Assembly (NCBI RefSeq): GCF_003255815.1
Contig: NC_037671.1
Location: 154,248,645-154,312,644 of the forward strand
DNA length: 64,000 nt
Reading direction: 5' to 3'
Source of the DNA: Theropithecus gelada
Lineage: Eukaryota > Chordata > Mammalia > Primates > Cercopithecidae
The notes beneath the pieces are model-generated. The model saw nothing but the letters and a program-made list of their open reading frames with translations, ran no database searches and was not told the DNA's origin. Shown piece by piece: positions 63,356 to 64,000 of the stretch. The translations under genes and the position numbers were made by a program. The stretch's first letter is position 1, and each line of letters opens with the position of its first letter.

Positions 63356-63659
63356 CTAAACACAGAAAACAGGCCATTTAGTCATCTCCAACTCAAAACC
63401 AGAGAAAATGATATTGTAAATAATTTTGTTACTAATCTTTAGAGTACAAGAAATGTACTCAGAATTATAACAATCACAGTGCAAAAGGGGCACTAAGGTA
63501 ATAATCAACAAGCAATAATCCAAAAAATATTTTATTACCTACAACTTGTAAGAGACAATAATAGGCCCAGTGGGAAATATAAAAAAAGTCATGAGTGTGT
63601 CCCTGTCATCAAGAATGCTACTATTTAGTGGAGGAGAAAGGACAAACATGTTAAAAAAT

Positions 63660-64000
63660 TAGTAATATCTATTAACTGACAAATGGATAAGCAAAATGTG
63701 GTCTATCTGTACCATGGAATGTTATTTGGCTATAAAAAGAAATGAAGTATTGATATATGCTGCAACATAAATAAACCTTGAAAACATTATGCTAAGTAAA
63801 AGGAACCTGTCACAAAGAGCCACATATTATATGATTCCATTTATAGCAAATGACCATAATATGCAAACCATAGAGACACAAAGCTGACTAGTGGTCACCT
63901 AAGAGTAGGGAGGGAAAGATGGGGAAGGACTGCTAATGGATACAGGCTTTCTTTTGGAAATAATAAAAATGTGCTAAAACTGATTGTGGTGATCATTGCA
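63660..64000 (+). mobile_element. L1M 3'-end fragment, cut by window edge
   Basis: L1M landmarks: 'atggataagcaaaatgtggt', 'taccatggaatgttatttgg', 'acaaagagccacatattat', 'tgattccatttatagc'. It continues past the right edge. Non-coding. Confidence 0.82.

Overview
The window is primate genomic DNA, most likely from an Old World monkey. It is dense in Alu, L1, L2 and MIR repeats. Several young Alu copies carry the 'ggctcaagcctgtaatccc ... gagatccggccac' pattern that I associate with the AluYR group of cercopithecid monkeys. It is not prokaryotic, and I see no operon, CRISPR array or phage.

One protein-coding gene can be supported. It runs on the minus strand and is the 3' two thirds of ARHGAP18, a RhoGAP for Rho-family GTPases. 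Twelve coding exons, named W1 to W12 here in transcript order, lie at 63355-63292, 58768-58599, 47945-47780, 45298-45207, 40928-40851, 36779-36620, 34696-34614, 28877-28671, 27086-26946, 11172-11048, 7143-7082 and 5278-5187. All visible junctions are GT-AG. The phases join without a frameshift into 1,440 nt (479 residues plus stop). Aligned at the C-terminus with the 663-residue human protein, this is residues 185-663. The catalytic arginine falls at residue 365, the arginine known from human ARHGAP18 mutant studies. The promoter and the first about 184 codons lie beyond the right edge.

Layout, left to right: 1-1788 is the 3' end of a dead L1PA-type L1. 2354-2723 is a solo MaLR LTR. About 3135-5186 holds the 3' UTR and flank. 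5187-11172 holds W12-W10. The 15.8-kb intron 11173-26945 holds a MaLR provirus joined to an MLT2A-type LTR (14467-17295), several Alus and a long broken L2. 26946-28877 holds W9 and W8. 34614-47945 holds W7-W3. The 10.7-kb intron 47946-58598 holds a purine tract, two DNA-transposon fossils, many Alus and L1M 3' ends. 58599-63355 holds W2 and W1. 63660-64000 is another L1M end.

Three runs of N (100, 400 and 34 bases) lie in Alu tails or bodies and in the purine tract, so they look like assembly failures on repeats. I found no convincing previously undescribed system. The observations most worth a second look are the chimeric MaLR/MLT2A provirus, a near-perfect 28-bp inverted repeat at 10049-10133, inverted Alu pairs around the frame-shifting exons W7 and W11, a 35-bp minisatellite made from Alu sequence, and microsatellites next to a splice donor.
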